Shown in pieces: positions 1 through 10,427 of a DNA stretch of 64,000 bases. Every line of letters starts with the position of its first letter. Within the stretch, counting starts at the first letter, position 1. The translations under genes were made by a program, and so were the position numbers. This DNA comes from Thereva unica (Eukaryota > Arthropoda > Insecta > Diptera > Therevidae): the NCBI GenBank assembly GCA_949987705.1, contig OX465281.1:87076543-87140542 (forward strand), in the 5' to 3' direction. The notes under the pieces were generated by a model. The model was not told the DNA's origin, did not search any database, and worked only from the letters and a program-made list of their open reading frames with translations.

Positions 1-6
1 ATTCAC

Positions 7-252
7 TTGCAACCACAAAAAGTGAGAGAAATTGTGAAGGCATGTTGTGCGTTGCATAATTTTTTAATTGTTAAATCTGATGGCTACGTGGATCCAATGC
101 ACTTCAATCAGTATTGTGTCGCTGATAATGGGGAGCAAAGTCGCTCCGAAAACCAAAAGAATTTTTCCAGGCTTGCGGGGGACATCAGAATGCAGTTTGC
201 TGAATATTTTGCAGAAGAAGGGAAAACCCCATGGCAGGATTGTTATGTTTAG
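7..252 (+). pseudogene. PIF/Harbinger transposase, C-terminal end (Harbinger-A)
   Basis: The reading frame enters from the left edge and carries the signature VREIVKACCALHNFL, which matches the last conserved block of the DDE_Tnp_4 nuclease of PIF/Harbinger transposons (typically ...ACCALHNFL...). About 60 polar residues follow to the stop at 250-252. The catalytic DDE residues would lie upstream, outside the window, so integrity cannot be judged. The MADF gene on the opposite strand (about 440-2270) points toward it tail to tail, which is a common Harbinger layout of transposase plus DNA-binding accessory protein. The first Met is internal to the frame and is not a real start. Family assignment rests on this one block and on the context. 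Confidence 0.7.
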
Positions 253-459
253 CCATAATTAAATTTAGATTAAATAAATAAAAAATTAAATAAAATTAAA
301 ACTTTAAATAAAAACAAAAAAAAATTTACTCTTTCTTATTCATATTTTTTATTTCGTGGAATCCACATATTTTTCTTATATTTTTATTTATTGCATAACT
401 TGTACACCAGTAGAAATTATGTTCTACCTACATAAGCGATTCCATTGCAATCTCTAAGT

Positions 460-841
460 CATTTTTCCGTTGTTTTCGTGGAAGAAGAGAGCTGTCGTCA
501 CTGGCAATTCCTGGCGAGTTTCTGCTTGCGTATGACCGGGCCGTTCAATACCTCCACACGTAAAACGCGTGGCTTTCCTTGTTGACTTGTGCTGCTGTTC
601 TCTGATATATTTTGAAAATTTTCCAATCTAGCTGGAGAGGCACGCTGTTCTTGTGCTGGCGACGAGAAAAACGTTCCGCTAGAAACCAATTCTTTTTCCA
701 CATTGAATTTTGTATATTTCGGCGTGTTGTTTTCCATACTTGAAGAAGTGGTTGTGGACGATATGGGGGGGTTTGGCCATATTAGAGTATACAACTTTTT
801 TGGGAGTGCTGGCCGCTGACGGATGCATATTTTCCTTCTCA
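460..841 (-). pseudogene. Probable last exon or tail of the MADF gene
   Basis: Minus-strand frames in this interval (ORFs reaching 498 and 679) encode low-complexity, Ser/Thr/Pro- and Lys-rich sequence, with STPKKVVYSNMAKPP and SSSMENNTPKYTKFNVEKEL readable in neighbouring frames. After one further frame change the sequence ends in LPRKQRKNDLEIAMESLM at a stop near 440. If the MITE at 843-1454 is removed, this lies directly downstream of the third MADF exon, so it is most simply the disrupted C-terminal tail of that protein. I recognise no domain here. At least two frame changes are needed, so it is called broken. Confidence 0.3.
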
Positions 842-842
842 A

Positions 843-1454
843 CCCAGTAGGGAATGGAAGCCTTCCAGATTCGAATCTGTACACCTTCCTTCGAATGCTT
901 AATGTCCACTTTATCGATGGAATCATCGCTTCTTTTAACATTGCGATGTCCTAGGACCGAAGGCATAACGGCCACCTTTTGCATTACCATACCTTCCAAT
1001 ATGAAGGCATGAGAGCTAAAGCTGCAGAATGTCCAGTCATTTCGTTATTCCGTCTTTAAATATGCTGTCCTTTTCGAACCTATTATTATTAAAAAAGCAT
1101 CCTTTATTAATCACAAGTCCGAAATATGATATTAATTTCCCATCTGTAATATAAATAGTAAACTTTATATCGCTACACGTGCTTACGCCGTAATCAATCT
1201 AAATAGACTGAAAAACAATTTAAGAAAATCGTAAGAAAACCGATTTTATGAAGGAGAGGGTGAGACAGGACGAATGTTCGGCTGCGGCTTCAGCATTTTA
1301 ATTCGATAATGAACAAAGGGAAATGCGTGCATGTTCCTTATGCATGACACTTTGCAATACTATTCCTTCCCATAGTCATCGATTCACATTGCTTCTAATA
1401 TCTACAAAGATATACTGCATTCCGATTTCATGAATTCGAAAATTCCCTACTGGG
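843..1454. mobile_element. MITE with CCCAGTAGGGAAT terminal inverted repeats
   Basis: CCCAGTAGGGAAT at 843-855 is matched exactly by its reverse complement at 1442-1454, bounding 612 bp without a convincing ORF. The element lies between the third exon of the MADF gene and its putative tail. A second element at 20281-20598 has nearly the same ends (CCCAGTAGGAAAT), which supports a real short DNA transposon family. Flanks here are AA/AA rather than a clear TA duplication, so the superfamily is uncertain. Confidence 0.5.
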
Positions 1455-2270
1455 AATGTACTCAAAGCTGTAAGATTCTGTGTTAGCTGCGTTGTTTCCA
1501 TTGCCACCACAATCACAAACGTTACTCTTGAATTGTTTCCGATTCGCCTCTTTTTTTGAGCTTCCTTGATAATATCCATTATTTTCCATTTGGTTTTCAT
1601 GAATATATCGTGACAATTCTTTAGCCTCTATTTCTACGAATTTTCCCAACTTTACTTCTCTTGATTCTTCGTTAAAGAAACTTATTTTAGCCGACTTTAC
1701 CTCCTTTAGCAATTCCCCAGCTGCCTCTAATGACTTTAGTATTTGTTCGTCTAATTTGGTCGTTTTCCTTTTTCTCGATGGACCCTAAAATTAACATTTT
1801 AAGCAAGTTCCTTAATTCATGTTCAAACTATTAAAGTACTTCAACTTCAGAGGGTCTTTCTGAATTAAGGGCATTATTGTAACTTTCTTCTATAATATTT
1901 TGAGTCGTATTATCAGTATGTACTTCCTGTTATAAGAGATTATTATTAGAAAAACTTAAATATATAAATATCACATACGTTCAGGAAAGATATATTAGAA
2001 TCCATTTCGACATCGTCCTTGAATTCGTCTAGAAATGTTAGGTGCGGATAGCACCACAATCTTGGTGTTTCCACATCATCAGCACCAGCTCCACTTCTTT
2101 TTGATTTTTTTATAGAAGCCTTTTCTTTCAAGAATTGTGACCGCAAAGTCTTTACTTTTGCTTTTAAATCAGCGACTGTTATTCCCTGCTTTTTCTCTTG
2201 AAATTTTAATATTATCTCTTGAAAGCATTTTTCCCGTATTGTTCTATTTTTGTAGTAAGGTCAGTAATTG
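1428..2270 (-). CDS. MADF-domain accessory protein of Harbinger-A, spliced
   Basis: On the - strand the frame from about 2268 reads YYKNRTIREKCFQEI, then an LRSQFLKEK block, a KRSGAGADDV block and LWCYPHLTFLDEF. This is the second half of a MADF (Myb/SANT-like) DNA-binding domain. A clean donor (AAC|GTATGT, exon end 1979) follows. A second exon starts after TAACAG at 1926 and runs to about 1840; a third starts after TTTTAG at about 1787 with GPSRKRKTTKLDEQILKSL and continues to a stop at 1428. In Harbinger elements such proteins bind transposon ends and recruit the transposase. The N-terminal third of the domain is missing: a stop lies just upstream and the ISL2EU-like gene overlaps there, so an insertion probably removed it. 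The second donor (GTACTT) is weak. Confidence 0.55.
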
Positions 2271-4080
2271 TGAGTCGTGGGAATCTATCCAAATGAGGAT
2301 GATTGCCATCAATTGTTTGGAAGCTAGCTCTCCTTCTGTTAAGATTTTCTTGCTCTACATATGTTGCCAGATGGTTTACTAGAAAAAGTCTACTTTTAGC
2401 TATTGTAACATATTCCAAAGCCTCCGGTGGGTCATCTATGGCAACATGAAACTTATTTAATAAGGCACAACAAATCCTAAAATCATCATTGAGGTGCATA
2501 GCAGCTCTATTATTGAATACATGACGGAATAGTCTGTAGTCTCTTTTTATCCTACCATTGACTATTTTTACAACCCAGCGACACATGGTTACTAGACGAG
2601 ACCGATTTGCCTGCTGGGTTGTTAATGGGTGTTCATTTTCGAGGAGAGACTCTGGCATGTGGGTGACAAAACCGCGTTCTTGTAGTTCATTTATAACTTC
2701 TCGAAATCTCGTCTATCAAGAAGAAAAATATCACCTCTTCTAAAAAATGATCTTATACAATATCCCTCATTATTTAAGTTTAAACTTGTGATTGTAGCAT
2801 CATTAAGAGTGGCTTTGTATGGACCAAGACATTCCACAATGTGGCCATCGCAACATACAATCAAAAATGGTTTGACTAGGTTTTCTAGTTTTTGTAAACT
2901 GTAGGTTTGTTTCTGAAACAAATAATTTGAACTACTTTGCACAAAAACATAGGTAGCATCACATATAACTATTGCAGGTTTAACATCTGGTGGCAAATGA
3001 GGATTACTAAACAGTCCTTCTGGTATAATCATATTTCGAGAAGCAACATCTTGTACAGTAAGATGATTAAATCCTAAGTGCAAAGGGACAAAATCACTCA
3101 TTAAACAATTTCTTGCTGTTGACATCCACCGTTCTAAAGTGGTTCGAGGTTTATTAAAAAGAGTAGCCAACCTTTCATTACTGTCACCAGTTCTTACCTT
3201 AACTAAATATATGCACAAGGCTATAGAAGCATTTGGTACCTGTTCTGCTAGATTTGGGATACTGTTAAGTAAATCATAAAACTGGTCAGCATTGAATCCA
3301 AGCCAATATTGACATAAATATGGAGGCATCATCCTAGTATTTGAAAAATCAAATCTGTTATTAGCTGCTCGCTGCATCATAGTCATAATATTATCAAATT
3401 GACTACCAGTAAAATCCCTCAATTGGAAAGTTAATTCATTCCAAGAACCGTGATCCAAGTGGTGACGACAAATACGTGCACCAGATGGTACATAGAATTT
3501 ATAATGATACAATAATAAATCTTTTATAGCACATGGTACAAGTAGACGTTCATTTTCAAAACAATTAACGAATATGCAGTGGCCAGTTGTGTTTGCAGCA
3601 TGTCTATATAAAGATGATGAGATTTTTGGTGCCGCTAATTGAACTGCTACTGATCTTGAAGATGGAAGAGGAGGTGGCTCAGGAATATTGAAATCATCAC
3701 TTGACACAGCATGTGCTACAGTAGGACGATTTGAATCATGCTGCTGTTGCCTCTGTACTTCTCTCGTAGCTGATCTCCAACATGCAGCACATATGTACAC
3801 GTTCCATTCTGGAAACCTAAAAAAAATAAGGTGCTGAATACTTTTTCTGTTAGCCCAAGTAGACAGATTCTGTATTAGACACTCCATATTCTCAATAAGA
3901 TACTAATAAATATTTACCAAGTGCAGTGGAACCAGTCTTATTAAAATGTTTCTTTCTTGTCGATCATGTCGCACAGGGTATGTTCTTGGTGCTCGTAAAA
4001 TAGAATCTCCACAATGAAAGCAGATTCTTCTATGTCCAAGAGCAGGCAAAGGCATAGCACTTCCTTCGCTCATTGTGTTA
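2212..4080 (-). pseudogene. ISL2EU-like DDE transposase, frameshifted
   Basis: From the - strand ATG near 4071, exon 1 carries RICFHCGDSILRAPR, half of a probable Cys zinc-binding site. A donor-like GTAAAT lies at about 3917 and an acceptor TTTTTTTTAG near 3820. Exon 2 opens with PEWNVYICAACWR, giving the second Cys pair. A long frame follows (to 2691) with the nuclease segment VICDATYVFVQSSSNYLF and LVKPFLIVCCDGH. A one-base frame change near 2697 moves the protein into the next frame, where it continues with NEHPLTTQQANRSRLVT and NGRIKRDYRLFRHVFNN to a stop at 2212. The pattern CDATY...CCDGH...RxKxxxxF resembles DDE nucleases of the IS4EU/ISL2EU group, related to PIF/Harbinger. Exon phases do not join cleanly, so the splice model is approximate. 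Confidence 0.6.
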
Positions 4081-4404
4081 ACTCGAGTTTCAAGCAGACG
4101 CTCGAGCGGTGCAGTTCATAATTTTTCGATAGTGTTTAATTTTTGCGTTAGTGATTAAATGTGTCAAATCTGTGTGCAATTCAGAGTGAAACTTAAGTTT
4201 TTTATTTTATTTTATTTTCTTTTAATGTTTTTTCTCTTTGAACTGTTATTTTATATACCTACTATATTTTAATATTATGTCATGAAGTTTTTGGTTGCTT
4301 TTTGTTAAATTTAATTTTGTGGTTTCCCTTTATTTCAAACTTTGGACTTTGTTGTAAAGTTTCTCTTTGTGATTTTTTTTCCTTCGACCGTTAGCGCCGA
4401 GATC

Positions 4405-5247
4405 ACTATGCCTGGAAATTGTCCAGTCTGTCATAACGCGTGCAATCGCCGCACGAAGAGCTTCGACTGTGACAGTTGCCAGCGTCCGGTTCACGCCGAA
4501 CGCAGCAATCTGAGCGATGATGAGATGAAATGCATGGAGTCGAAGAAGAGGACCCTTAAGTTCTTGTGCGAGGAATGTTCTCTCGGCCTCAGCATCTTGC
4601 CGAAGCTGCTGACTCGAGTGGACAAAATGGAGGCAGAACTTTCTGCGCTCTCTCAAGCGGCTCAACAACGTGGTGCCGCGTCCTCGTCTGACAGTGTGGA
4701 GGTTATTCAGGAAATTAATGATAGAAATTTGCGCAAAAAAAGTGTTTTGATTTACAATGTCGCCGAATCTAACTCGGCCTCTGTTACTGAACGAACGAAA
4801 CATGATGACATTGAAATCGCTGAAATTATGTCTAAAATCGGTGTAACGGATGAGAAGAAGATTATTCGTCATTTTCGGGTTGGTAAAAAAGTTGACGGTA
4901 AAATCAGACCGATTAAAGTAGTTACTGACGATCAAGACACCGCGTTTTTCATTCTCAGAAACAGATCTAAATGTAGTGCTCCTCACAAACTTAACTCAGA
5001 TTTAACTTTTTTGCAAAGAAAACAACTTCAGGGTCTACGTAAAGAACTCGATACTTTGAACACAAATGGAGTTGTTAAAACAATTAAGTATATTCGAGGT
5101 AAGCCACGTATTGTTGATGTTAAAACTCCTAGAGTCCTTATCCAAAAAAGTAAGCAAGAAACTCAGGTGCTACTACCAGAATGTTCGGGGTTTAAAAACG
5201 AAATTGAAAGACTTAGAAAAGTACAACCACGTTATAAAAGATTTTGA
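4405..5247 (+). CDS. LINE-A ORF1, PHD-like finger and RNA-binding protein
   Basis: The ATG at 4405-4413 (MPGNCPVC) opens a 280-residue protein. It starts with a Cys/His cluster (CPVCHN, CDSCQRPVH, FLCEEC), which resembles a PHD finger and is common in ORF1 of CR1/L2 LINEs. A short coiled-coil-like stretch follows (LLTRVDKMEAELSALSQAAQ), then an RRM-like region with KKSVLIYNVAES and FRVGKKVDGKIRPIKV. Such proteins bind the element RNA in the ribonucleoprotein particle. The 3' end overlaps the start of ORF2 by roughly 100 bases in another frame. An upstream in-frame extension to 4342 is hydrophobic and lies in the leader, so I prefer the ATG at 4405. Confidence 0.7.
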   Translation, partial: TMPGNCPVCHNACNRRTKSFDCDSCQRPVHAERSNLSDDEMKCMESKKRTLKFLCEECSLGLSILPKLLTRVDKMEAELSALSQAAQQRGAASSSDSVEVIQEINDRNLRKKSVLIYNVAESNSASVTERTKHDDIEIAEIMSKIGVTDEKKIIRHFRVGKKVDGKIRPIKVVTDDQDTAFFILRNRSKCSAPHKLNSDLTFLQRKQLQGLRKELDTLNTNGVVKTIKYIRGKPRIVDVKTPRVLIQKSKQETQVLLPECSGFKNEIERLRKVQPRYKRF

Positions 5248-5849
5248 TATTGTTGTTTTTACCGAGACCTGGTTGAAACCTGAAATTTTAAATTCTGAAA
5301 TATTACTTGGTAATTTTAACATTTATCGTACAGACCGTAGTTCCATGACAAGTAGTCTCAATGAAGGGGGAGGTGTTCTAATTGCAGTTAACAATAAATT
5401 ACGTTGTATACAATTAGATGTATCAAGAGATGTTGAACATGTCTTTGTCTTAATTCAACTTGGTAAAATAAACATAGTAGTCAGTTCTCTATATTTCTCA
5501 TCAACAAACTCAAGTGACATCAGAGTTGCCACCCGTCCCGATTTTGCCGGGACAGTCCCGATTTCGAAGACATTGCCCCGCGTCCCGACGGTCTATCTAT
5601 TTTGTCCCGATTTTTAACAATATGCGGCAGGCTCAATCAATTCATTCACGGGTACCCAACCCAGTCACGCGCCACCGCGTCATCTACCGCGCGCCGCATG
5701 TACCGCGTTCGTTTTCGCCTCCTCCCGCGCGCGCAGTAATCTGTGGACTCTGTGGTTGTACTTTGCGGCGAGTTTCTTTCTTCGTTGAGTTGAGTGAAAA
5801 AATTACATTCGTTGGAGTTTAAACAATACCAAAAATTTACCAAAATGAG

Positions 5850-6373
5850 CTGAATTATCTTCAAACCCGCTTTGATTTCGATGAATCGAATCCCTTGAAA
5901 AAATTGGAACCATTGTCACTTGATGGGAATTTAAATTTTACAGAACTTTGTGATGCTGCTACAATTATGGGATTCGACTCCGAAGAAGGATTTTCTACGG
6001 AGGAGTTATTTGAAGACTACAGTGTGGTGAAGAATATACTACCACAGATCGAGCAAAAGCAAAGCGTTGATAAAAAATGGGTCCAAGTATATTTAAAGTC
6101 GCAAAGGAGCAGAAGTTGAACGCATTATTTAGTGTTGTATCTCGTGCTTTGAGCATACCTCCTTCAAATGCGTATGTTGAGCGCGTATTTTCACAAATGA
6201 CCATGAAATGGTCTAATATCAGAAATCGCTGCTCGGTAGATTTGATAAAAGCAGAATTGCTAATTTCTTTGAATATGCACATGTCTTGTTCAGACTTCAT
6301 AAATAAATACAAAAATGCTATAGATTTACTAAAAGCGGCTCGTAACAATAAGAAATACACATGGGAAAAATAA
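5850..6373 (+). pseudogene. hAT transposase remnant with C-terminal dimerisation domain
   Basis: A first frame reads LKKLEPLSLDGNLNFTELC up to 6116. After a frame change near 6100 a second frame gives LSIPPSNAYVERVFSQM, then W and RNRCSVDLIKAELLISLNM, which is the hAT dimerisation motif. It ends at a stop at 6371-6373. The BED finger and the RNase H-like catalytic core are absent, so the piece is the tail of an internally deleted hAT transposase. Because the left terminal region runs straight into this fragment, the deletion removed the 5' two thirds of the gene. Mobility would need a relative in trans. Confidence 0.75.
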
Positions 6374-6589
6374 TTATATAAAATAAATACAAATATAAAC
6401 ACAAAATAAAGTTGAATTTTCCTTTGACTGTCTCATGGGTAATTTTTTTTTTCACCAAACTCCGAACTAGAGTTGAGCCGGACTTACAAGAGGCGGTTCA
6501 TTTGTCCCGTACACGAAAGTAAATTGTACTGAGGCCTCAACTTTTTTAAATGTCCCGGTTCAAAAATAATGTACTACTGGGATATGGGC

Positions 6590-6880
6590 GTGTTTCGTAC
6601 GATTGTAAATTACGAAGTGGAGAGACATTTCTTTCTTCTTTTGCGGCAGTAAAATATCCAATTTGATCTGCGCCGAGGTGAGATTGTAAACACGAACTGG
6701 AACATTTTCATATTTCTTTTGCGACTGTAAAATATCCAATTCGAATTGCGGCGAGGTGAGATTGTAAACACTTACAGCTTTTGCCGCAGTAAAATATCCA
6801 ATATAAATCGAGACGTGGTGAAATTGTAAATACTATACGATCTGGAGAGAAATCTCTTCCGTTTTTGGCGGGAGTGAAAT
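6590..6880. repeat. Degenerate tandem repeat inside the hAT element
   Basis: About three to four imperfect copies share the core GCAGTAAAATATCCAAT followed by GCGAGGTGAGATTGTAAAC. The spacing is irregular, roughly 80-95 bases. They precede the 45-bp minisatellite and have no coding content I can support. Confidence 0.5.
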
Positions 6881-6926
6881 TTTATACTAAAGAGACAATT
6901 CTTACATTTTTTGAGGAAGTGAAGTT

Positions 6927-7420
6927 TTGTATTTGAGAGATTTTTCGACGGAGGTAAATTTTGTACCGAAGAGGCAATTCTTACATTTTTCGAGGGAGGT
7001 CAATTTTGAACCGAAGAGGCAATTTTTACATTTTTCGAGGGAGGTAAATTTTGAACCGAAGAGGCAATTTTTACATTTTTCGAGGGAGGTAAATTTTGTA
7101 CTGAAGAGGCAATTCTTACATTTTTCGAGGGAGGTAAATTTTGTACCGAAGAGACAATTCTTACATTTTTCGAGGGAGGGAAATTTTGTACTGAAGAGGC
7201 AATTCTTACATTTTTCGAAGAAGGCATTTTTCTATGGAATGAATTTTTGTACTCGAGAGATATTTCTTATATTTTTCGAGGGAGATAAATTTTGTACTGA
7301 AGAGACAATTCATACATTTTTCGTGGGACGTAAATTTTGTATTGAAGAAACAATTCTTACATTTGTCGAAGGAGTGTAGTTTTGTACTCGAGAGACATTT
7401 CTTGCTTCTTTTTAGGCGAG
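6927..7420. repeat. 45-bp minisatellite inside the hAT element
   Basis: About ten to eleven copies of a 45-base unit share the core TTACATTTTTCGAGGGAGG followed by TAAATTTTGTACCGAAGAGG. Since 45 is divisible by three, the array is open in one frame and would encode a 15-residue repeat (core KRQFLHFSREV). I read this as a by-product of unit length rather than a gene: no start context or domain is present. Confidence 0.8.
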
Positions 7421-9746
7421 GTGCGATTGTAAAATAGAAATATTATTTTTGGAATATTTTCGTGTTATTTTCAATTTTAGGGAATTTCATTTTAAATCTG
7501 TAAATATGTTTTTCCTTATACAGTTTACAAAAATTTTAAAAAATATTTTTGTAATTAAATTTCATTCATTCATCATTTATCGTATCCCCTCTTTCGCAAA
7601 CAATTCAGCCACCATTGAGCCATTCACTACGTGACGTGCTAGCAATACAATAGCACCTCGCCTCATTTGAAGTGAGACAAAAGGAAAAAGAGGCTCCTCT
7701 TACAAACTCATTTAATAATCGTGTCCTACCCAACACTACTCCGAACGTCTCTTATGGATGCCCGATCGTCCCGTTTTTTCCCCCCCTAAAGGTGGCAACC
7801 CTGAGTGACATAATGAATTCATATTGCTCTAGTCTGGAGAAAATAAACATTTCATATCCAAATGTAAATTGGCTGCTATTAGGTGATTATAATCTGCCGA
7901 AAGTTGAGTGGGTAAATGGAACTTGGCTAGTTATCCGCTTGATAAAGGATTGACCACCTTAAATCTAAAAAAGTCGTTAAACATTCTTTCAGAGTCTATT
8001 AGTCTTTTAAATTTATATCAAAAAAATTTAGTTAGAAATAAGAATGAAGTTATACTTGACTTAGTTTTTTCGGATATATCGAACATTATTATAATGGAAT
8101 TAGATGACTCGATTTTGCCAATTGACTCTCACCATCCGCCGTTATTTATTGAAGGCGAATTTGTTGTAGAATCACTAGAGCTTGAGTACAACGACTGGAA
8201 GTATGATTTTGATAAACTAAATTATAATGATTTCACATTGATGTTAAGTGATAGGCTAGCAGGAATTGATTTTACTACTCTTTCGTTAGATGATAGTGTT
8301 TTTTGTTTTTATTCTCATCTTTATTATTGTATCGAGTCATTAGTACCAAAGAAAAAGCGTTATTCGTCTAATTTTCCACACTGGTACAGTACCGAGCTAA
8401 AACACTGTATTATACAAAAAATTAACACTCATAGAAAGTACAAAAAATCAAACTGTGTAGACGTTTATCAACAATTCTCTTTGTTGAGACAACATTGCAA
8501 AAACTTAGCTAAGAGAGATAACAAATTTTTTTTTTAGAAAGATCTGAAGCAGCAGTAAATGAAAATCCCAACTATTTTTGGAATTATGTTAACATGAGAA
8601 AATCTAATAAGGGTTTACCTAATGTCATGCAGTTTAACGGTCGGGTTTATGAAAATGGAAATGACATCGTTAATGCGTTTGCTGATTACTTTGAGACTTT
8701 TTATAAACCTGCTAATGTTGTCAATGTGGAAATTGATGATCAAACGCCTCACACAATTAGCGGAATTGATATATCGTTAACAGACATTTTTAATGAACTG
8801 GGAGGCCTTGATAGCCGTGGTGGTGCGGGTCCCGATGCGATTCCACCCATTCTGTTAAAAAAATGTAAATTTATTTTTTCGTATTATTTGAAAATTCTCT
8901 TCAATAAATCACTAACAGAAAGTAGTTTGCCACCAATTTGGAAAACAGCGTTTATAACACCGATTCACAAGTCAGACACTAAAAACGATGTGACACACTA
9001 TAGGCCGATATAAATCATGAATTCTATTCCGAAAGCTTTTGAATCTATAATCACACGTAAAATTTATAGTTTTGTACAACCGTTTCTGACTGATAGACAA
9101 TTTGGTTTTTGTAAAGGCCGAAATATTGAGTCGAATTTAGCTTGTTATTCGCGTAAAATCCTGTTATCAATGGAAAACAATGTGCAAGTAGATAGTATTT
9201 ATACGGATTTCAGTAAAGCCTTCGATTCAGTTAACCATATTGCATTGTTGGTTAAATTAAAATCCTTTGGTTTTACTGGGTCCTTACTTGAATGGCTCAA
9301 TAGCTATTTATCGCACAGAGTGCAATATGTTAGGTATAAGAACTTTGTATCTAGAGAAGTTAATGTTTTATCGGGTGTTCCACAGGGCTCACACTTGGGT
9401 CCTCTTTTGTTCAATATTTTTATTAATGACCTTTCATATGTGATTGATGAGGCCGAGTGTTTGTTATTTGCGGATGACTTGAAAATTTTCAGAACTGTAA
9501 CTAGTGATCAAGACGCAGGGAAATTGCAAGCGTGCTTAGATAAGCTTTTCACTTGGTGCTCAATAAACGACATTTCTCTTAATATCAAAAATGTAAAGCC
9601 ATAACTCTTTCTAGAAGTAGAAATCTGATAAGTTACAATTATAAACTCAATGATGTGATATTAGACAAAGTAAGCGAAATAAGAGACCTTGGAGTGATTT
9701 TTGATAGCAAAATGAATTTTGATGCGCACAGAAATTATATTGTCAA

Positions 9747-9931
9747 TTTTGTAATACTGTAATTTGTATTCTCGCACTTATCGAGTTATCTGTTTTTGAT
9801 CAACTTTATATTTGACTTTTGATTTTTGTTTTAGTTTTTAATTAGTTAGAAAACGCAATACATGTATACCAGCGGTAGAATAAAACTTTAATCATAAAAG
9901 GAGTTTTGATTTTTATTGAATATAAACAACA
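9747..9931 (+). repeat. Copia 5' LTR
   Basis: The LTR begins TTTTGTAATACTG (TGTTG in canonical copia) and ends TATAAACAACA. It is preceded by the TSD GTCAA. It contains GTAGAATAAAACTTTAATC, an AATAAA-type signal, near 9876-9895. It differs from the 3' LTR only at the G/C in AATTTSTATTC. Confidence 0.9.
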
Positions 9932-9945
9932 GGTTATGGGCCCAG
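9932..9945 (+). promoter_or_regulatory. Copia primer binding site (initiator tRNA-Met fragment)
   Basis: GGTTATGGGCCCAG lies immediately after the LTR. It is complementary to the anticodon-stem region of initiator tRNA-Met (CTGGGCCCATAACC), the internal half-tRNA priming mode known for Drosophila copia. Confidence 0.8.
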
Positions 9946-10295
9946 AACCGAACAGAATTGGTAAAGTAGAAAGGTGTCTTGTTAAAGAATTCTAACTCTT
10001 TTTTAGCTGAGCCTGAAACTTCAAGATACTGCAGTTAGTGCACAATACATTCCAGGGATCTCCGCTGCATGCTCAAAATTTATCTTATTGATTGTTGAAA
10101 GTTTGATAGTTACAAGAAGTGAGGAAGCGTTATATGCGTTGGAAGAAGTAAGTATTCGCTGAAGGGATTAAGATCAAGCTTATAACGTGCTTAGAGCTCT
10201 TCAACCTCACAAGGCCCGCAAAATATAATTATAAAAGATGCCGTATACGTGGCATTTTTCATTTTTTCCAAAAAACGTTTATTTTTTTTTTTTAT
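9946..10295 (+). other. Copia leader, left part, non-coding
   Basis: About 350 bases of untranslated leader between the primer binding site and the Helentron-like insertion. No ORF or repeat is recognisable. It ends in a T-rich tract (10281-10296) where the Helentron-like element begins. Confidence 0.5.
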
Positions 10296-10312
10296 TGAAG
10301 TGAAACTTCTTT
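10296..10312 (+). repeat. Helentron-like 5' inverted repeat
   Basis: TGAAGTGAAACTTCTTT is the exact inverted partner of 13300-13316. Two short direct repeats of a CTTTACG(C/A)ACGCTTGACTTGG motif follow at about 10309-10357. Confidence 0.75.
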
Positions 10313-10427
10313 ACGCACGCTTGACTTGGGAACCTTCTTTACGAACGCTTGACTTGGGGGGTAAACTGGCGAAAGTGTAACGAAAGTGTAACGAAAACGT
10401 TACGAAAATGTGTGATCGGGCAACGTA

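Larger units (their letters stand above)
5521..7803 (+). mobile_element. hAT element, internally deleted, with 8-bp TSD
   Basis: The termini CAGAGTTGCCACC and, at the right, GGTGGCAACCCTG form a 13-bp inverted repeat with one mismatch. The duplicated octamer AGTGACAT flanks the element at 5513-5520 and 7804-7811. Eight-base duplication and CAGGGTTGCCA-type ends are diagnostic of hAT. Subterminal copies of GTCCCG (several in 5538-5625, more near 6508, 6550 and 7770) may be transposase binding sites. Inside is only the C-terminal part of a transposase plus tandem repeats, so it is non-autonomous. It sits in the LINE-A endonuclease. Confidence 0.85.

Noticed and set aside
6927..7379. 150-codon ORF with 15-residue repeats in the hAT element
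   Set aside because: The 45-bp unit is divisible by three, which keeps one frame open; no start context or domain.
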